Shown here piece after piece: positions 7,048-16,927 of a stretch of DNA of 64,000 nt. Every line of letters begins with the position of its first letter. Within the stretch, counting starts at the first letter, position 1. The notes beneath the pieces were generated by a model, which saw only the letters and a program-made list of their open reading frames with translations, had not been told where the DNA came from and ran no database searches. The translations under genes were made by a program, and so were the position numbers. Source of the DNA: Neoluteolibacter marinus (GTDB lineage Bacteria > Verrucomicrobiota > Verrucomicrobiia > Verrucomicrobiales > Akkermansiaceae); contig NZ_JACZFQ010000006.1 in NCBI RefSeq assembly GCF_014904755.1, positions 124,001 through 188,000 of the forward strand, written 5' to 3'.

Positions 7048-8976
7048 TCACCAAGACTCGGCCAAGGTGAGCACGGAGCCGAAGGGCAGCCGTTGCAGGA
7101 GGCCGAAACTATCGTGCCGTGAAAGGCGGGCGCGCCCGACGGCCGGGCTGTTGATGCCGCAGAGGAATCTGGCGAGTTGGCGGGGGGTGTTCAGTGCGGG
7201 GAGTCGTTGGTCCCGCAGTTCCCGGATGGCCAGCAGTTCGTCATCCGAGGGGCCGGGTTGGCAGGATCGCGGAACCGGTTCCGGCGGGATGCCGCGACAG
7301 CGGTCGCAGTGGCCGCAGGGACCGGCGAGTTGCTCCCCGAAATGGGCGGTGACGAAGGAGGTCAGACAGCCGGGGTGTCCGGCAAGCGCCACCACCTCCG
7401 CGACCCGGTCGAGGTCCGCGGACTCGCGCCGATTGAATTGGGCTTCCAGCCTATTCGCCAGCTCCTGCAGGTCGCCGGGATCCTTTTTGAGGCGATAGCC
7501 TTGGCGGATGCCGGATTTTTTCAGGATCAGGTCGCCTGCCTCCTCGAGATGGGCCAGGGCCGTAACGATCCGGTGGCGGTCTTCGCCGGTGTCCATGGCG
7601 ACCTGGGCGACATCGAAGGAGTGCCAGCTGCGGCCGTACCGGGCGGCGGAGAAGATTTTCCGGAGGAATCCCTTGCGGCGGGTGTCGTAGCCGGCCAGCA
7701 CGCCTTCGAAGTCCCGCAGCAGCTTCACCTGATAGGTTGCCCAGAACATCCGGGTCGCCTCGATGATGCCCTCGAGCTCCAGATAGGTGAGTAGGGTTCC
7801 GACGACCAGCGGGCGGATGTCGTTGACGGTGGACAGCTCGTAAGTGGAAAGGTCGAAGTCCTTCCCCAGCCTCAGCACATGATCGACGAAATGCCGGATC
7901 GCGGCCGGTGAGGGAGTATCGCCGTGGATGAAATTCTCCAGAGTCACCAGATCGTCTCCGCAGGCCAGTAGCTCACAGTTCGACGGCAAGCCGTCGCGTC
8001 CGGCCCGGCCGGTTTCCTGGGTGTAGTTCTCGAGGCTCTTCGGCAGGTTGTAATGGTAGACCGCCCGGATGTCCGCCTTGTCGATGCCCATGCCGAAGGC
8101 GATGGTCGCGACGATCACGCGGGTCCGGCCGGACATGAAATCCTCCTGGGCCGAGGCGCGGAACTCGTCCGGCAGTCCGGCGTGGTAGGCGCGCACCGAG
8201 ATGCCGTTCTTTTTCAGGTAGGTTGCGACCTCCTCGGCGGTTTGTTGCAGGGTGACGTAGACGACCGCCGCGCCTTCGCTGGCGCGCAGGCGCTCCAGCA
8301 ACCACGGCTTGCGATTGTCCGCGGTGAGCGGGGTGACCTTCAGGTCGAGGTTCGGCCGGTGGAAGCTGAGCTGGACGTGATCGCCGGCGGTGATCCGGAA
8401 TCCCTTGCGGATGTCCTTGGCGACGCCCGGGGTTGCGGTGGCGGTGAGACACAGGACGCGCGGGACCTTCAGCGTCCGGCACAGCCGCGCGAGCTTCAGG
8501 TAGTCGGGGCGGAAATTGTGGCCCCATTCGGAAATGCAATGGGCCTCGTCGATGGCAACCAGCGCGATCTTCAGCTTCTTCAAGCGTGCGCGGAAGCCCT
8601 CGTTGGAGAGCCGTTCGGGGGCGACATAGAGGAGCTTCAAGGTGCCGTCCCCGAGTGCCTGCATCACCCGGTCGTATTCATCCCGCTCCAGGGTTGAATC
8701 GAGCCGTGCCGCGGCCACCCCTCTTGCGCGCAGCGCGTCGACTTGATCCTTCATCAGGGCGATCAAGGGGGAAACCACCAACGTGATCCCATCGAGCAAG
8801 AGCGCCGGCAGCTGGTAGCAAAGCGACTTGCCCCCGCCGGTCGGGAACACCGCGAGCATCGAGCGGCCGTCCAGCAATCCTTCCACCACCTCGCGCTGGC
8901 CGTCGCGGAACCCGCCGTGGCCGAAGCGGTCGCGCAGCAGTTCGGTCAACGGGTCGGCGGGCACGACCAAGGACAT
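7048..8976 (-). CDS. recQ: ATP-dependent DNA helicase RecQ
   Basis: A 3'-to-5' DNA helicase for recombination and replication-fork repair. I take the ATG at 8974-8976 (MSLVVPADPLTELL), giving 642 residues; the open frame extends upstream to 9057 with an Arg/Pro-rich, unlikely extension. Motif I TGGGKS is at 46-51, motif II DEAH at 143-146 followed by the RecQ aromatic loop region (CISEWGHNFRPDY), and motif VI is QETGRAGRDG. The RQC zinc site is complete, with one Cys in HPGCLTSF and three in CGHCDRC. The C-terminal HRDC domain is replaced by a short region of about 80 residues. Transcribed away from the SH3 gene. Confidence 0.95.
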   Translation of the reverse strand: MSLVVPADPLTELLRDRFGHGGFRDGQREVVEGLLDGRSMLAVFPTGGGKSLCYQLPALLLDGITLVVSPLIALMKDQVDALRARGVAAARLDSTLERDEYDRVMQALGDGTLKLLYVAPERLSNEGFRARLKKLKIALVAIDEAHCISEWGHNFRPDYLKLARLCRTLKVPRVLCLTATATPGVAKDIRKGFRITAGDHVQLSFHRPNLDLKVTPLTADNRKPWLLERLRASEGAAVVYVTLQQTAEEVATYLKKNGISVRAYHAGLPDEFRASAQEDFMSGRTRVIVATIAFGMGIDKADIRAVYHYNLPKSLENYTQETGRAGRDGLPSNCELLACGDDLVTLENFIHGDTPSPAAIRHFVDHVLRLGKDFDLSTYELSTVNDIRPLVVGTLLTYLELEGIIEATRMFWATYQVKLLRDFEGVLAGYDTRRKGFLRKIFSAARYGRSWHSFDVAQVAMDTGEDRHRIVTALAHLEEAGDLILKKSGIRQGYRLKKDPGDLQELANRLEAQFNRRESADLDRVAEVVALAGHPGCLTSFVTAHFGEQLAGPCGHCDRCRGIPPEPVPRSCQPGPSDDELLAIRELRDQRLPALNTPRQLARFLCGINSPAVGRARLSRHDSFGLLQRLPFGSVLTLAESW

Positions 8977-9050
8977 GGCGGCGGGACGGCGGCGCGGCAA
9001 GCCTTGCGTTCGCCTTGCCGCGGGTGGGCGGCGTGGTGCAGCATCCGGCC

Positions 9051-9392
9051 ATGTCACGCTTCATCTCCAATGCCGACTACGAGGAAAAGGACAGCGACCC
9101 GATCCGTCTGGAGCCCGGGGATGAGGTCACCGTCGGACCGGTCGACCGCGCCTGGCCGGGCTGGGTGTGGGCGGAGGACGACGACAACAACGACGGCTAC
9201 GTGCCGGAGGAGATTCTCGAGCCGCTCGGCGAGGGTCGATTCGCGGCGATCGAGGCCTTCGATCCGACCACCCTGGTGATCCGTCGTGGCGACGAATTGG
9301 AATCCCTGAAGCAGATCCACGGCTGGCACTGGTGCCGCAATGTCCGTGGCGAGGAGGGCTGGGTCGCCGGCTACCTGTTGAAGCCGGTTTGA
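9051..9392 (+). CDS. Small protein with two SH3-like modules
   Basis: 113 residues from ATG 9051 (MSRFISNADYEEKDSDPIRL). It appears to consist of two tandem SH3-like halves. The first runs ADYEEKDSDPIRLEPGDEV ... PGWVWAEDDDNNDGYVPEEIL, and the second AIEAFDPTTLVIRRGDEL ... WHWCRNVRGEEGWVAGYLL. Each shows the ALYDY-like start, the RGDEL turn and the GWVP/GWVAGYL end of variant SH3 domains. No signal peptide or membrane segment is present, so it is probably a cytoplasmic binding adaptor. An in-frame ATG at 9015 would add 12 residues. Partner unknown. A 7-bp GC hairpin (CCGGGAC/GTCCCGG, 9397-9416) follows the stop but lacks a T-tract. Confidence 0.7.
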   Translation: MSRFISNADYEEKDSDPIRLEPGDEVTVGPVDRAWPGWVWAEDDDNNDGYVPEEILEPLGEGRFAAIEAFDPTTLVIRRGDELESLKQIHGWHWCRNVRGEEGWVAGYLLKPV

Positions 9393-9500
9393 CCCTCCGG
9401 GACTGGTTTGTCCCGGGAGTCGCCGGCTTTCCGTGACATGAGATAGGGTCGGCGACGAGGGGCTTGAATCGGCCGAGTTGTCTGACATATTTCAAGCTTC

Positions 9501-10034
9501 ATGGAAGAAGAGGAAGGGTTCTCCCACTACTCGGAGGATGATGTCCGCAGGATTTATCCGATTCTGCGCGCGATGGCGGGGCAGCGGATGGCTTTCGAGC
9601 GCCCGGGAAATACGCTTCAGCCGACCGCGCTGGCCCATGAGGCCTGGCTGCGGATGCGGTCCGACGATGACCGGAGTTGGAAAAACACCGCCCACTTCTT
9701 CACTGCCGCCGCCGAGACGATGCGGCGCATCCTGATCGATCGGGCCCGCCGCCGGAACCGCCCGAAGCATGCCGGCGATCTGGATCGGGTGCCGATGATC
9801 GCCGCCGAGGATGAAGCTACCGAAAACAAGGAACCGATGCTGCAGGTCAACGCGGCGCTGGAAAAACTGAAAAAGGTCAATCCGCCGCGGGCGCAGGTGG
9901 TGCTGCTCAAGTTTTTCGGTGGATTGACGAATCAGGAGATCGCCGAAGAGATGGGCGTCACCGAACGCACGGTGGAGCGCTACTGGGCCTATTCGAAGTC
10001 CTGGCTATTCCGGGAAATCCAAGGACAACGCTGA
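9501..10034 (+). CDS. ECF-type RNA polymerase sigma factor (Sigma70-ECF, TIGR02999-like)
   Basis: 177 residues. Region 2 contains LQPTALAHEAWLRM and then WKNTAHFFTAAAETMRRILID followed by an Arg-rich stretch, the hallmark of the sigma subfamily common in Planctomycetes, Acidobacteria and Verrucomicrobia. Region 4 (about residues 125-165) has the helix-turn-helix LTNQEIAEEMGVTERTVERYW. It would direct polymerase to a dedicated promoter set. No anti-sigma gene is adjacent. Instead a membrane Ser/Thr kinase follows after 78 bp, a recurrent pairing for this subfamily, so phosphorylation may control it. The repeated upstream element near 10035, 12361 and 17022 is a candidate target. Confidence 0.9.
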   Translation: MEEEEGFSHYSEDDVRRIYPILRAMAGQRMAFERPGNTLQPTALAHEAWLRMRSDDDRSWKNTAHFFTAAAETMRRILIDRARRRNRPKHAGDLDRVPMIAAEDEATENKEPMLQVNAALEKLKKVNPPRAQVVLLKFFGGLTNQEIAEEMGVTERTVERYWAYSKSWLFREIQGQR

Positions 10035-10070
10035 TTTTTTGTCGGTTTTCCGGCGAAAATCTCGCCAATC
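10035..10070 (+). promoter_or_regulatory. Weak copy of the TGTCGG upstream element, before the kinase gene
   Basis: TTTTTTGTCGG (10035-10045) starts immediately after the sigma-factor stop and is followed by CCGGCGAAAATCTCGCCA. The copy at 17042 reads AATTTCCTGTCGG followed by CCGGGCGAAAATCGCCA, so spacing and the second block are conserved although the first block is degenerate. The kinase gene starts 42 nt downstream. Confidence 0.3.
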
Positions 10071-10112
10071 TTGGAAACGTTTGAAGTCGCGCAGGCGACG
10101 GTGCGGGGAACC

Positions 10113-12296
10113 ATGAAAGACACGATCGATCCAGCGGAAGATGCGGCCGACCCGCTTGCCATCGAGAACGCGATTTTCGAGACCGCCTCGCAGCTTCCGG
10201 ACCCGGCACAGCGCCGTGAGTTTCTCGAGCGGACCTACCACGGCGATCCGCAGGGACGGGAGGAGATGGAGGATCTCCTCAGGTTTTCCGGGACCTCGTC
10301 GGCGTTCTTTCTCGAAGGTCGCCTGAGCGCCGCGGACCTCGCGCGGGAAGTCATCGACGAATTCCCCGAGGGCGACTTCCCGCCCGTGGACGAGCCTGAA
10401 TCAAGCGGCGAAAAGGAGGGTGCGACGATCGGCCGCTACACCCTGCTGCGGAAGATCGGCGAGGGTGGGGTCGGCGAGATCTTTGAAGCGCAACAGGACG
10501 GCATGGTGCGCACGGTTGCGCTCAAGGTCATCCGCAGCGGGATGGACACGGAGGCGGTTGTCGAGCGGTTCGAGGCCGAGCGCCAGGCGCTGGAAATCAT
10601 GGAGCATCCGCACATCGCCCGGGTGCTGGATGCCGGGAAGACGTCGCGCGGCAGGCCCTATTTCGTGATGGAGCTGGTCCGCGGCTCGCGGATCACGACG
10701 TTTTGCGAGTCCGGGAAACTCGATCTCCGCGCGCGGCTCGAGTTGTTTCTGAAAGTCTGCCAGGCGATCCAGCACGCCCACCAGAAGGGCATCGTCCACC
10801 GCGACATCAAGCCGTCGAACATCCTGGTGGAAAGCGTGGACGGGATCCCCGTGCCGAAGGTCATCGATTTCGGGATCGCGAAGGCGATGCAGGGTACTTC
10901 GCGCGTGCGCGCCGGGATCACGCACGTGGGGCAATTCATCGGCACGCCGGCGTACATGAGCCCGGAGCAGATCGACATGGGAGTCACGGACATCGACACC
11001 CGGGCCGACATCTACAGCCTCGGGGCCTTGCTTTACGAAGTCCTCGCGGGGCGTCCGCCCTTTGACACGGAAAAACTGCTGGCGCGCGGGATATCGGAAA
11101 TGCGCCGCACCTTGATCGAGGACCATCCGCCGCTCCCGTCCGAGGCTGTCCGCGACCAGGGGCCGGGGCGGGAGAAGTGGGCGAACGCGCTGCGCGGCGA
11201 CCTCGACTGGATCGTCTTCAAGGCCATGGAGAAGGAGCGGAATCGCCGCTACCAGACGGCCAACAGCCTGTCGATGGAACTGCGACGCTACCTGCAGAAC
11301 GAGCCGGTGATCGCGCGCAAACCGAGCCGCGGCTACTTCATGAGGAAGTTCTTCCAGCGGAACCGTGCGGCCTGCGTGCTCGGAGCGGCGATGCTGCTTT
11401 CGTTGTTCGCCGGGCTGGGTACCACCACCGTGCTGTATTTCCGGGAAAAGGACGCGCTGGCCGTGCAGGCGCACCTCAAGCGCCAGGCCCAGGCGCGGGC
11501 CAATGTCTCGATGGCCGCGATCCTGCTCAGCGAGGGAAGTGCCGCGGAGGCCGACCAACTGCTGCGGAAGGACGAGATCGACTCGGTCGATGCCTCGCCG
11601 GAGGCGGCGGAGGTATTCCGTGCGCTGGGGCGCTGGAACGCGGTTTTCGGCCGCTGGGAGCAAGCGGCGAATTTCTTCCGCCTGATGAACGAGGCAAACC
11701 GGATGGGCGACCGGACCAGGATCGTGGAGGGCCTCGACCTGCTGATGACCGCTCCGGTGTATCTGGAGGCTGGCGACGAGCAGGCCTACGAGGATTTTCG
11801 CGCCGACGTGCTCGATCGCTACCTGCCGGCGCGGAGCGGCTTGGAGGCCGAGCACCTGTTGAAAGTGTGCCTGCTGCGGCCGGCAGACCGGGACGCCCTG
11901 GCGAGGCTGGAGAGCACCGCGCAGGTGTGCCGGGACAATCCTCGTGGCAAGTCCGGCCTGCCGGGATTGCGCAGCTGGAACGCACTTTCGCTGGCCCTCT
12001 TCCACTATCGCAAGGGCGAGTTCCAAGTGGCGATCCGGGAAGCGGAGGCATGTCTCCGCGCCAAGGACAGCGTTGGCAGCCGGACCGCCGCCGCGCAATG
12101 CGTGCTGGCGATGGCGAGCTTCAAACAGGGAGACCGCAAACCGGCCCGCGACATGCTGGACAAGGCGAAAGCCGACCTGCATCGCGTGGAATCACAGATT
12201 GACGAGTCCGGCTTCCCGCCGATCGGCTATTGGTTCGCCTGGTCGGTGGTGCGGGTACTGATCCGCGAGGCGGATGTCGTGCTCGGCGGCGCGTAG
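10113..12296 (+). CDS. Transmembrane Ser/Thr protein kinase with helical repeat-like C-terminus
   Basis: 727 residues from ATG 10113 (GGGGA 6 nt upstream); a TTG at 10071 would add 14 residues. After a 105-residue N-terminal region comes a complete Hanks-type kinase domain: glycine loop GEGGVGEIF (116-124), VALKV with Lys138, catalytic HRDIKPSN (Asp231), DFG (252-254), and APE replaced by SPE in GTPAYMSPEQ. One transmembrane helix follows (about residues 413-437, CVLGAAMLLSLFAGLGTTTVL). The C-terminal 290 residues are alpha-helical and resemble TPR arrays. It probably senses something outside or at the membrane and signals inward; the adjacent ECF sigma factor is the natural candidate partner. 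Confidence 0.9.
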   Translation: MKDTIDPAEDAADPLAIENAIFETASQLPDPAQRREFLERTYHGDPQGREEMEDLLRFSGTSSAFFLEGRLSAADLAREVIDEFPEGDFPPVDEPESSGEKEGATIGRYTLLRKIGEGGVGEIFEAQQDGMVRTVALKVIRSGMDTEAVVERFEAERQALEIMEHPHIARVLDAGKTSRGRPYFVMELVRGSRITTFCESGKLDLRARLELFLKVCQAIQHAHQKGIVHRDIKPSNILVESVDGIPVPKVIDFGIAKAMQGTSRVRAGITHVGQFIGTPAYMSPEQIDMGVTDIDTRADIYSLGALLYEVLAGRPPFDTEKLLARGISEMRRTLIEDHPPLPSEAVRDQGPGREKWANALRGDLDWIVFKAMEKERNRRYQTANSLSMELRRYLQNEPVIARKPSRGYFMRKFFQRNRAACVLGAAMLLSLFAGLGTTTVLYFREKDALAVQAHLKRQAQARANVSMAAILLSEGSAAEADQLLRKDEIDSVDASPEAAEVFRALGRWNAVFGRWEQAANFFRLMNEANRMGDRTRIVEGLDLLMTAPVYLEAGDEQAYEDFRADVLDRYLPARSGLEAEHLLKVCLLRPADRDALARLESTAQVCRDNPRGKSGLPGLRSWNALSLALFHYRKGEFQVAIREAEACLRAKDSVGSRTAAAQCVLAMASFKQGDRKPARDMLDKAKADLHRVESQIDESGFPPIGYWFAWSVVRVLIREADVVLGGA

Positions 12297-12360
12297 GATC
12301 GTGCTTCCGGGCGGGCTCCATGGTTTGCCGCCGGATCGGCCGCGTTGCGGTTGTATGACA

Positions 12361-12393
12361 GAATTATCCCGGTCACGGGAAATTTCCTGTCGG
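12361..12393 (+). promoter_or_regulatory. 33-bp upstream element, copy before the beta-strand repeat gene
   Basis: This segment matches 17022-17054 at 26 of 33 positions without gaps, ending in the identical 13-mer AATTTCCTGTCGG (12381-12393). It lies 104 nt before the start codon of the exported protein at 12498. The lack of coding potential here and the near-equal distance in the other copy suggest a promoter or regulator site rather than chance. Confidence 0.5.
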
Positions 12394-12497
12394 GTTTGGA
12401 ATGGTGGAATCGCCATCCGAACAGAGGGGCATCCCAGCGAGATCGGACGATCTCCGGGCGGCTCTTCCCGCAATCGAATTCCAACCCGTTGAAACCC

Positions 12498-15400
12498 ATG
12501 AACCAACCGATTTCCCCGAAGCTGGGACTCATTCATCGTCTCGGCATCTGCAGCATGGTCGTCCCGATGACCTTGCCGCTGGCCGCCCAGTCCACCTGGA
12601 ACGGCACGACCAACGCCAACTGGTCCAATGCCGCCAACTGGAGTCCCGGCATCCCCGCCGAGGCCAGCAATATCATCGTGGCGGACACCACGGCCAACGG
12701 GCTCACGCTCGACGACGGCTCGCATGCGCTGGGTTCCATTACGTTCGGGGCCACCGGCACCCGCACCAGCGGTTTCACCTTCCAGACGAACAACGCCAAC
12801 ACCCTCACCATCGCGGGCGGTTTCACCGCGCTCGGCAATTTCGGCGGCACCGGTCCACGGTTCCGCGGCAACTACGTGATCTCCGCCAACCAGGCTTGGC
12901 AGATCGGTGGTCCCGCGGGAGCGAGCAACCAGGACCGCGGGGCGGCTTTGAGCGAAGTCTCCGGTGGCAACCCGGGTTCGGTCATCCTGAATGCGAACCT
13001 CGACAAATCCGGAACCGGCCAGTTGACGCTGGCGGCCACCAGCGTCAGCGGTGCGGGAGATATCAACGTCAACGAAGGCTCGCTCAAGCTCAACGCCGGC
13101 GGATCCCTCCCGCTCGTCATTTCGGGCCCCGGCAAGATCGCGTTCAACCTGTCATCCACGCTGATCATTTCGCAGAACTCGGGCACCTTCAACGTCACCC
13201 GCCCGTTCCAGTTCAACAACACTTCCAGCGTTGACACCGGAACCGGATCGGGCGGCAAGACCGGCCCCTACGAGATCGCCTCGGATATGGAGTGGAACGG
13301 CATCCACACCCTCGCCAACAACAACGGGGCCTCAACTCCGGACTATGTTTTCTCCGGAGTGATGTCCGGTGCCGGGCTCGTCACGAAAGCCGGTGCCAGA
13401 AACTTGAACTTCAGCGGAACCGGTTCCAACACGCTCAGCGGCCTCTTCACCATCTCCTCGGGTGAGCTCAGACTCGACAAGACCGGCGCCACCGCCATCG
13501 CCGGGGATCTCCTCATCACCGGAGGAAGCGTCCGCAAACTGCAAGCCAACCAGATCGCCGACACCTCCAATGTCACCGTCACCGGTGGTGCGATCAATTA
13601 CAACGCGGCCACCCCGGACACCATCGCCTCGCTGAACATCAGCTCCGGCGCGGTTTCCAGCGTGTCCGGCTTCACCGTCACCGGTGCCACCAACATCACC
13701 AATGGCACTCATGACGTGAACTCCGGCGAGACCTTCACCACCAACAGCCTCGCCATTTCGAACAACGGCGGGCTCCGCTTTGTTGGCAATACGGGATCCT
13801 CAACGGCCAACGTCGGTGCCGGCGGTCTCAGCCTGGACAGTGGCAACGTGCAGTTCGGCAACGCGGGGGGTGCCGTCGCCATCCAGCTCAACCTGTCGGG
13901 CGACCTCGTTTCCACCGGGGCCAGCCAGTTCACCGCGCCGAACTACGACGGCTCCCGGGTGGTCGACCTCCAAGCCGGCTCCCGCTCCTTCGCGGTCAAC
14001 GACGGCACCCTCGATGTCCACACCACCATCGACAATGGCTCGGTCGTGAAATCCGGTGCCGGCACCCTGATCCTGTCCCAGCCCGGATCCACCGCCGATT
14101 TCTCCTTCACCGAAGGCCCGGTCCGGATTGCCACCCAGGCGGACGCGGGGAACATCACGCTCTCCGGCGGCTCGCTGCTGATGGACGTCGGCGGTGCCAC
14201 ACCCGCCAAACTCACGACCACCGGTGATTTCACCGCGACAGGCGGCAGCATCGAGATCTCCGCCGACAACGGGCCCATCACGCCGGGTGTGCTGGAACTG
14301 GTCCGCTACAGCGGCACTCTCACCGGTTCCCCGCCCGTCAATATCCCGGCGGAGCTCGCCGCCAGCCGCATGGCCCCGGTCGTGGGCTACGGCACCGGCA
14401 CGGACAGCGCCATCACCTTGACCTCGACCGCCCTGCCGCTCGACCTGACCTGGCAGGGCGCCACCGGCGGCATCTGGGACAACAACACCACCGCGAACTT
14501 CAACGGCGGCAGCGAGACCTTCTTCCCGCTCGACTCCGTCACCTTCGGCGACAGCGGTGTGAATCCGGCGATCCAGCTCGACACTCTTGTCACCCCGACC
14601 GACGTGATCTTCGACCACGGCGACACCGTGGCGACCTACACCTTGTCCGGCACCGGCGGCATCAGCGGCCCCACCATGCTCACCAAGAGCGGCATCGGCA
14701 CCACCATCCTCGCCACCGACAACAACTACACCGGCGCCACCGACCTCCTCGGCGGCACCCTGCAAGTCGGCAACGGCGGCCTTGCCGGTAGCCTCGGCAG
14801 CGGCGCGGTCTTTGTCGATTTCGACACCACCCTCGTCTTCGCCCGCGATGGCGTGGCAGTCGTTCCGAACGAGATCTCGGGATCCGGCGACATCCTCGCC
14901 AGCGGCCCCGGCACCGTGGCCCTGACCGCCAACAACGACGGCTTCTTCGGCAACGTCGGCATCACCGGCGGCACGCTCCAGTTCGGTGACGGCGGTGCGA
15001 ACGGCGGGCTCGGCTCGTCGCCCGTCGATATCAGCGCCGGAGCCACCCTCGCGATCAAGCGCACCGGCACGCCAACCATCGCCAACAGCACTTCCGGAGA
15101 CGGCACCCTCGCCGTGATCGGCGGCAGCCCCATTCTCACCGGTTTCAATACCCATACCGGTGGCCTGGACGTCTCGGACGGGGGCGTGGTGCGCGTGCCC
15201 GACGACTCGGCCCTGGGAGACTTCCCGGTCACGCCGATTCCCGATGCCATCCGCCTCGACCACGGCGGCATGAAAAACCAGGACTCCTTCACGGTGACCG
15301 ACGCCTTCCGCGGCGTTGACATCACCGGCGAGGCCTACTTCACCGCCGGCTGGTCGAAGTCGCTCACCATCGGCGGTCCGATCACCGGCACCGGTGACAT

Positions 15401-16910
15401 CTACATCAACTACGATTCCGGCACCGTGGTCTTCAGCGATGAAACCAGCGACTGGAACGGCATCCTGACCCTCGGCGCCGACAAGCCCGGCTTCACCGGC
15501 GGAACCGGCGGCATCCTGGAAATCAATACGATCACCAACGGCGGTGTGGCCGGCACCCTCGGCACCTCCTCCGCGGATCCGGCGAACCTGGTCTTCAATG
15601 GCGGCCGCTTGATCTACAGTGGCAGCAGCGGTTCGACCGACCGCGGCTTCACGCTGCAAGGAAACGGCAGCATCAATGTCACCTTCGACACCCTTGCCGT
15701 CAGCGGCCAGGCCACCGGCCCGGGCGCGTTGACCAAGATCGGTGACGGCACCCTGATCCTGAGCGGGAACAACGACTTCGCCGGCAACGTGGTCGTCGAC
15801 GACGGCGTGCTTTCGGTGACGAACAACAATTCGCTCGGGGCCGCGGCCAAGACGCTCGTGATCGCCGGCGATGCGGGCAACAACCGCATCCCGGAAGTCC
15901 AGCTCAGTGGCGGCATCTCGATCACGCTTGCCGACCTCGATATCTCCGGTGCCGGCGTCGGCAACCTCACCGGCGCGCTGCACAACGTCGCCGGTGACAA
16001 TACCCTGACGGTCACCAACGACATCACCCTACGGACGGGCAATGGCAACACGACGCTCTATTCCGATGCCGGCTTGCTCACGATCAACACCCCGCTGGTC
16101 ACGACCAGTGCCACCAACCGCCAGTTGATTGTCGGCGGTCCCGGCAACGGCGTGCTCAACGGCGCGATCGCCAATGGCACCACCGCCAACCTGCCCGTCA
16201 CGAAAAACGGCACCGGCACCTGGACCCTCAACGGCGCCCACACCTACACCGGCACCACCACGGTGAACGAGGGGGTGCTGGTCCTCGGCCAGGCCGCGCT
16301 CGATGACAACGCCGCGGTCGTCATTGGTGAAAACGGGGTGCTGAACCTCGACTTCACCGGCATCGATCAGGTGGGCTCGCTCACCATCGGCATCGATCCG
16401 CCGCTCGCCAACGGGGTGTATGACGCGACCACCCACCCGGGAATCATCACCGGCGACGGCATGATCCGCGTCGGCCCGGACACGTCGGCTGGCTACGCCA
16501 GCTGGGCCGCCGGCTTCCCCTTCAATGTCGGTGTGAACGACGGCGAGAATGATGACGCGGACGGCGACGGCATCGTCAACCTGCTGGAGTATGTCCTCGG
16601 CGGGATCCCGGTCGGAGCCGGAGCGAGTGACACCTCGATCCTGCCGACCCTGGAGCTGACCAACGACAACCTGGTGTTCACCTTCCGCCGCAGCGATGCC
16701 TCGGAAAGCGATGTCACCCTGAAAGTCCAGTGGTCCGGCACGCTGGGCGGATGGAACGACTTCGCCACCATCGGCGCGGGCGACGCCCTGCCGGCGGTTG
16801 ACGTCACGGAGGACTCGCCGAACGCGGATCTGGACACCGTGGTGGTGACCGTGCCGAGAAGCACGGCATCGGACGGCAAGCTCTTTGTCCGCCTGCAGGC
16901 CGTCAAATAG
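12498..16910 (+). CDS. Exported autotransporter-associated beta-strand repeat (PATR) protein
   Basis: 1470 residues from ATG 12498; an upstream in-frame start at 12345 would bury the signal peptide (MNQPISPKLGLIHRLG then a hydrophobic core ending near AAQ, residue 30). The mature part is Gly/Thr/Asn-rich passenger-type beta-helix sequence. It has recurring PATR units such as TKSGIGTTILATDNNYTGAT, TKIGDGTLILSGNNDFAG and TKNGTGTWTLNGAHTYTG. The final 120 residues begin DADGDGIVNLLEYVLGG and form the module also found at the end of the protein at 18904. There is no autotransporter barrel. It is likely a large surface or secreted adhesin-like protein; ligand unknown. Followed by a strong terminator. 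Confidence 0.85.
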   Translation: MNQPISPKLGLIHRLGICSMVVPMTLPLAAQSTWNGTTNANWSNAANWSPGIPAEASNIIVADTTANGLTLDDGSHALGSITFGATGTRTSGFTFQTNNANTLTIAGGFTALGNFGGTGPRFRGNYVISANQAWQIGGPAGASNQDRGAALSEVSGGNPGSVILNANLDKSGTGQLTLAATSVSGAGDINVNEGSLKLNAGGSLPLVISGPGKIAFNLSSTLIISQNSGTFNVTRPFQFNNTSSVDTGTGSGGKTGPYEIASDMEWNGIHTLANNNGASTPDYVFSGVMSGAGLVTKAGARNLNFSGTGSNTLSGLFTISSGELRLDKTGATAIAGDLLITGGSVRKLQANQIADTSNVTVTGGAINYNAATPDTIASLNISSGAVSSVSGFTVTGATNITNGTHDVNSGETFTTNSLAISNNGGLRFVGNTGSSTANVGAGGLSLDSGNVQFGNAGGAVAIQLNLSGDLVSTGASQFTAPNYDGSRVVDLQAGSRSFAVNDGTLDVHTTIDNGSVVKSGAGTLILSQPGSTADFSFTEGPVRIATQADAGNITLSGGSLLMDVGGATPAKLTTTGDFTATGGSIEISADNGPITPGVLELVRYSGTLTGSPPVNIPAELAASRMAPVVGYGTGTDSAITLTSTALPLDLTWQGATGGIWDNNTTANFNGGSETFFPLDSVTFGDSGVNPAIQLDTLVTPTDVIFDHGDTVATYTLSGTGGISGPTMLTKSGIGTTILATDNNYTGATDLLGGTLQVGNGGLAGSLGSGAVFVDFDTTLVFARDGVAVVPNEISGSGDILASGPGTVALTANNDGFFGNVGITGGTLQFGDGGANGGLGSSPVDISAGATLAIKRTGTPTIANSTSGDGTLAVIGGSPILTGFNTHTGGLDVSDGGVVRVPDDSALGDFPVTPIPDAIRLDHGGMKNQDSFTVTDAFRGVDITGEAYFTAGWSKSLTIGGPITGTGDIYINYDSGTVVFSDETSDWNGILTLGADKPGFTGGTGGILEINTITNGGVAGTLGTSSADPANLVFNGGRLIYSGSSGSTDRGFTLQGNGSINVTFDTLAVSGQATGPGALTKIGDGTLILSGNNDFAGNVVVDDGVLSVTNNNSLGAAAKTLVIAGDAGNNRIPEVQLSGGISITLADLDISGAGVGNLTGALHNVAGDNTLTVTNDITLRTGNGNTTLYSDAGLLTINTPLVTTSATNRQLIVGGPGNGVLNGAIANGTTANLPVTKNGTGTWTLNGAHTYTGTTTVNEGVLVLGQAALDDNAAVVIGENGVLNLDFTGIDQVGSLTIGIDPPLANGVYDATTHPGIITGDGMIRVGPDTSAGYASWAAGFPFNVGVNDGENDDADGDGIVNLLEYVLGGIPVGAGASDTSILPTLELTNDNLVFTFRRSDASESDVTLKVQWSGTLGGWNDFATIGAGDALPAVDVTEDSPNADLDTVVVTVPRSTASDGKLFVRLQAVK

Positions 16911-16927
16911 TCCTTTCTTGGGGATCG

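Noticed and set aside
9397-9416. GC hairpin after the SH3 gene as a terminator.
   Set aside because: The 7-bp stem is not followed by a T-tract, so an intrinsic terminator cannot be supported.
13800-15983. Long minus-strand open frame (727 codons) inside the beta-strand repeat gene.
   Set aside because: It is a shadow of the GC-rich repeat gene: composition is biased to Gly/Ala/Val/Asp with no domain, signal or start context, while the plus strand has a full signal peptide and repeat pattern.
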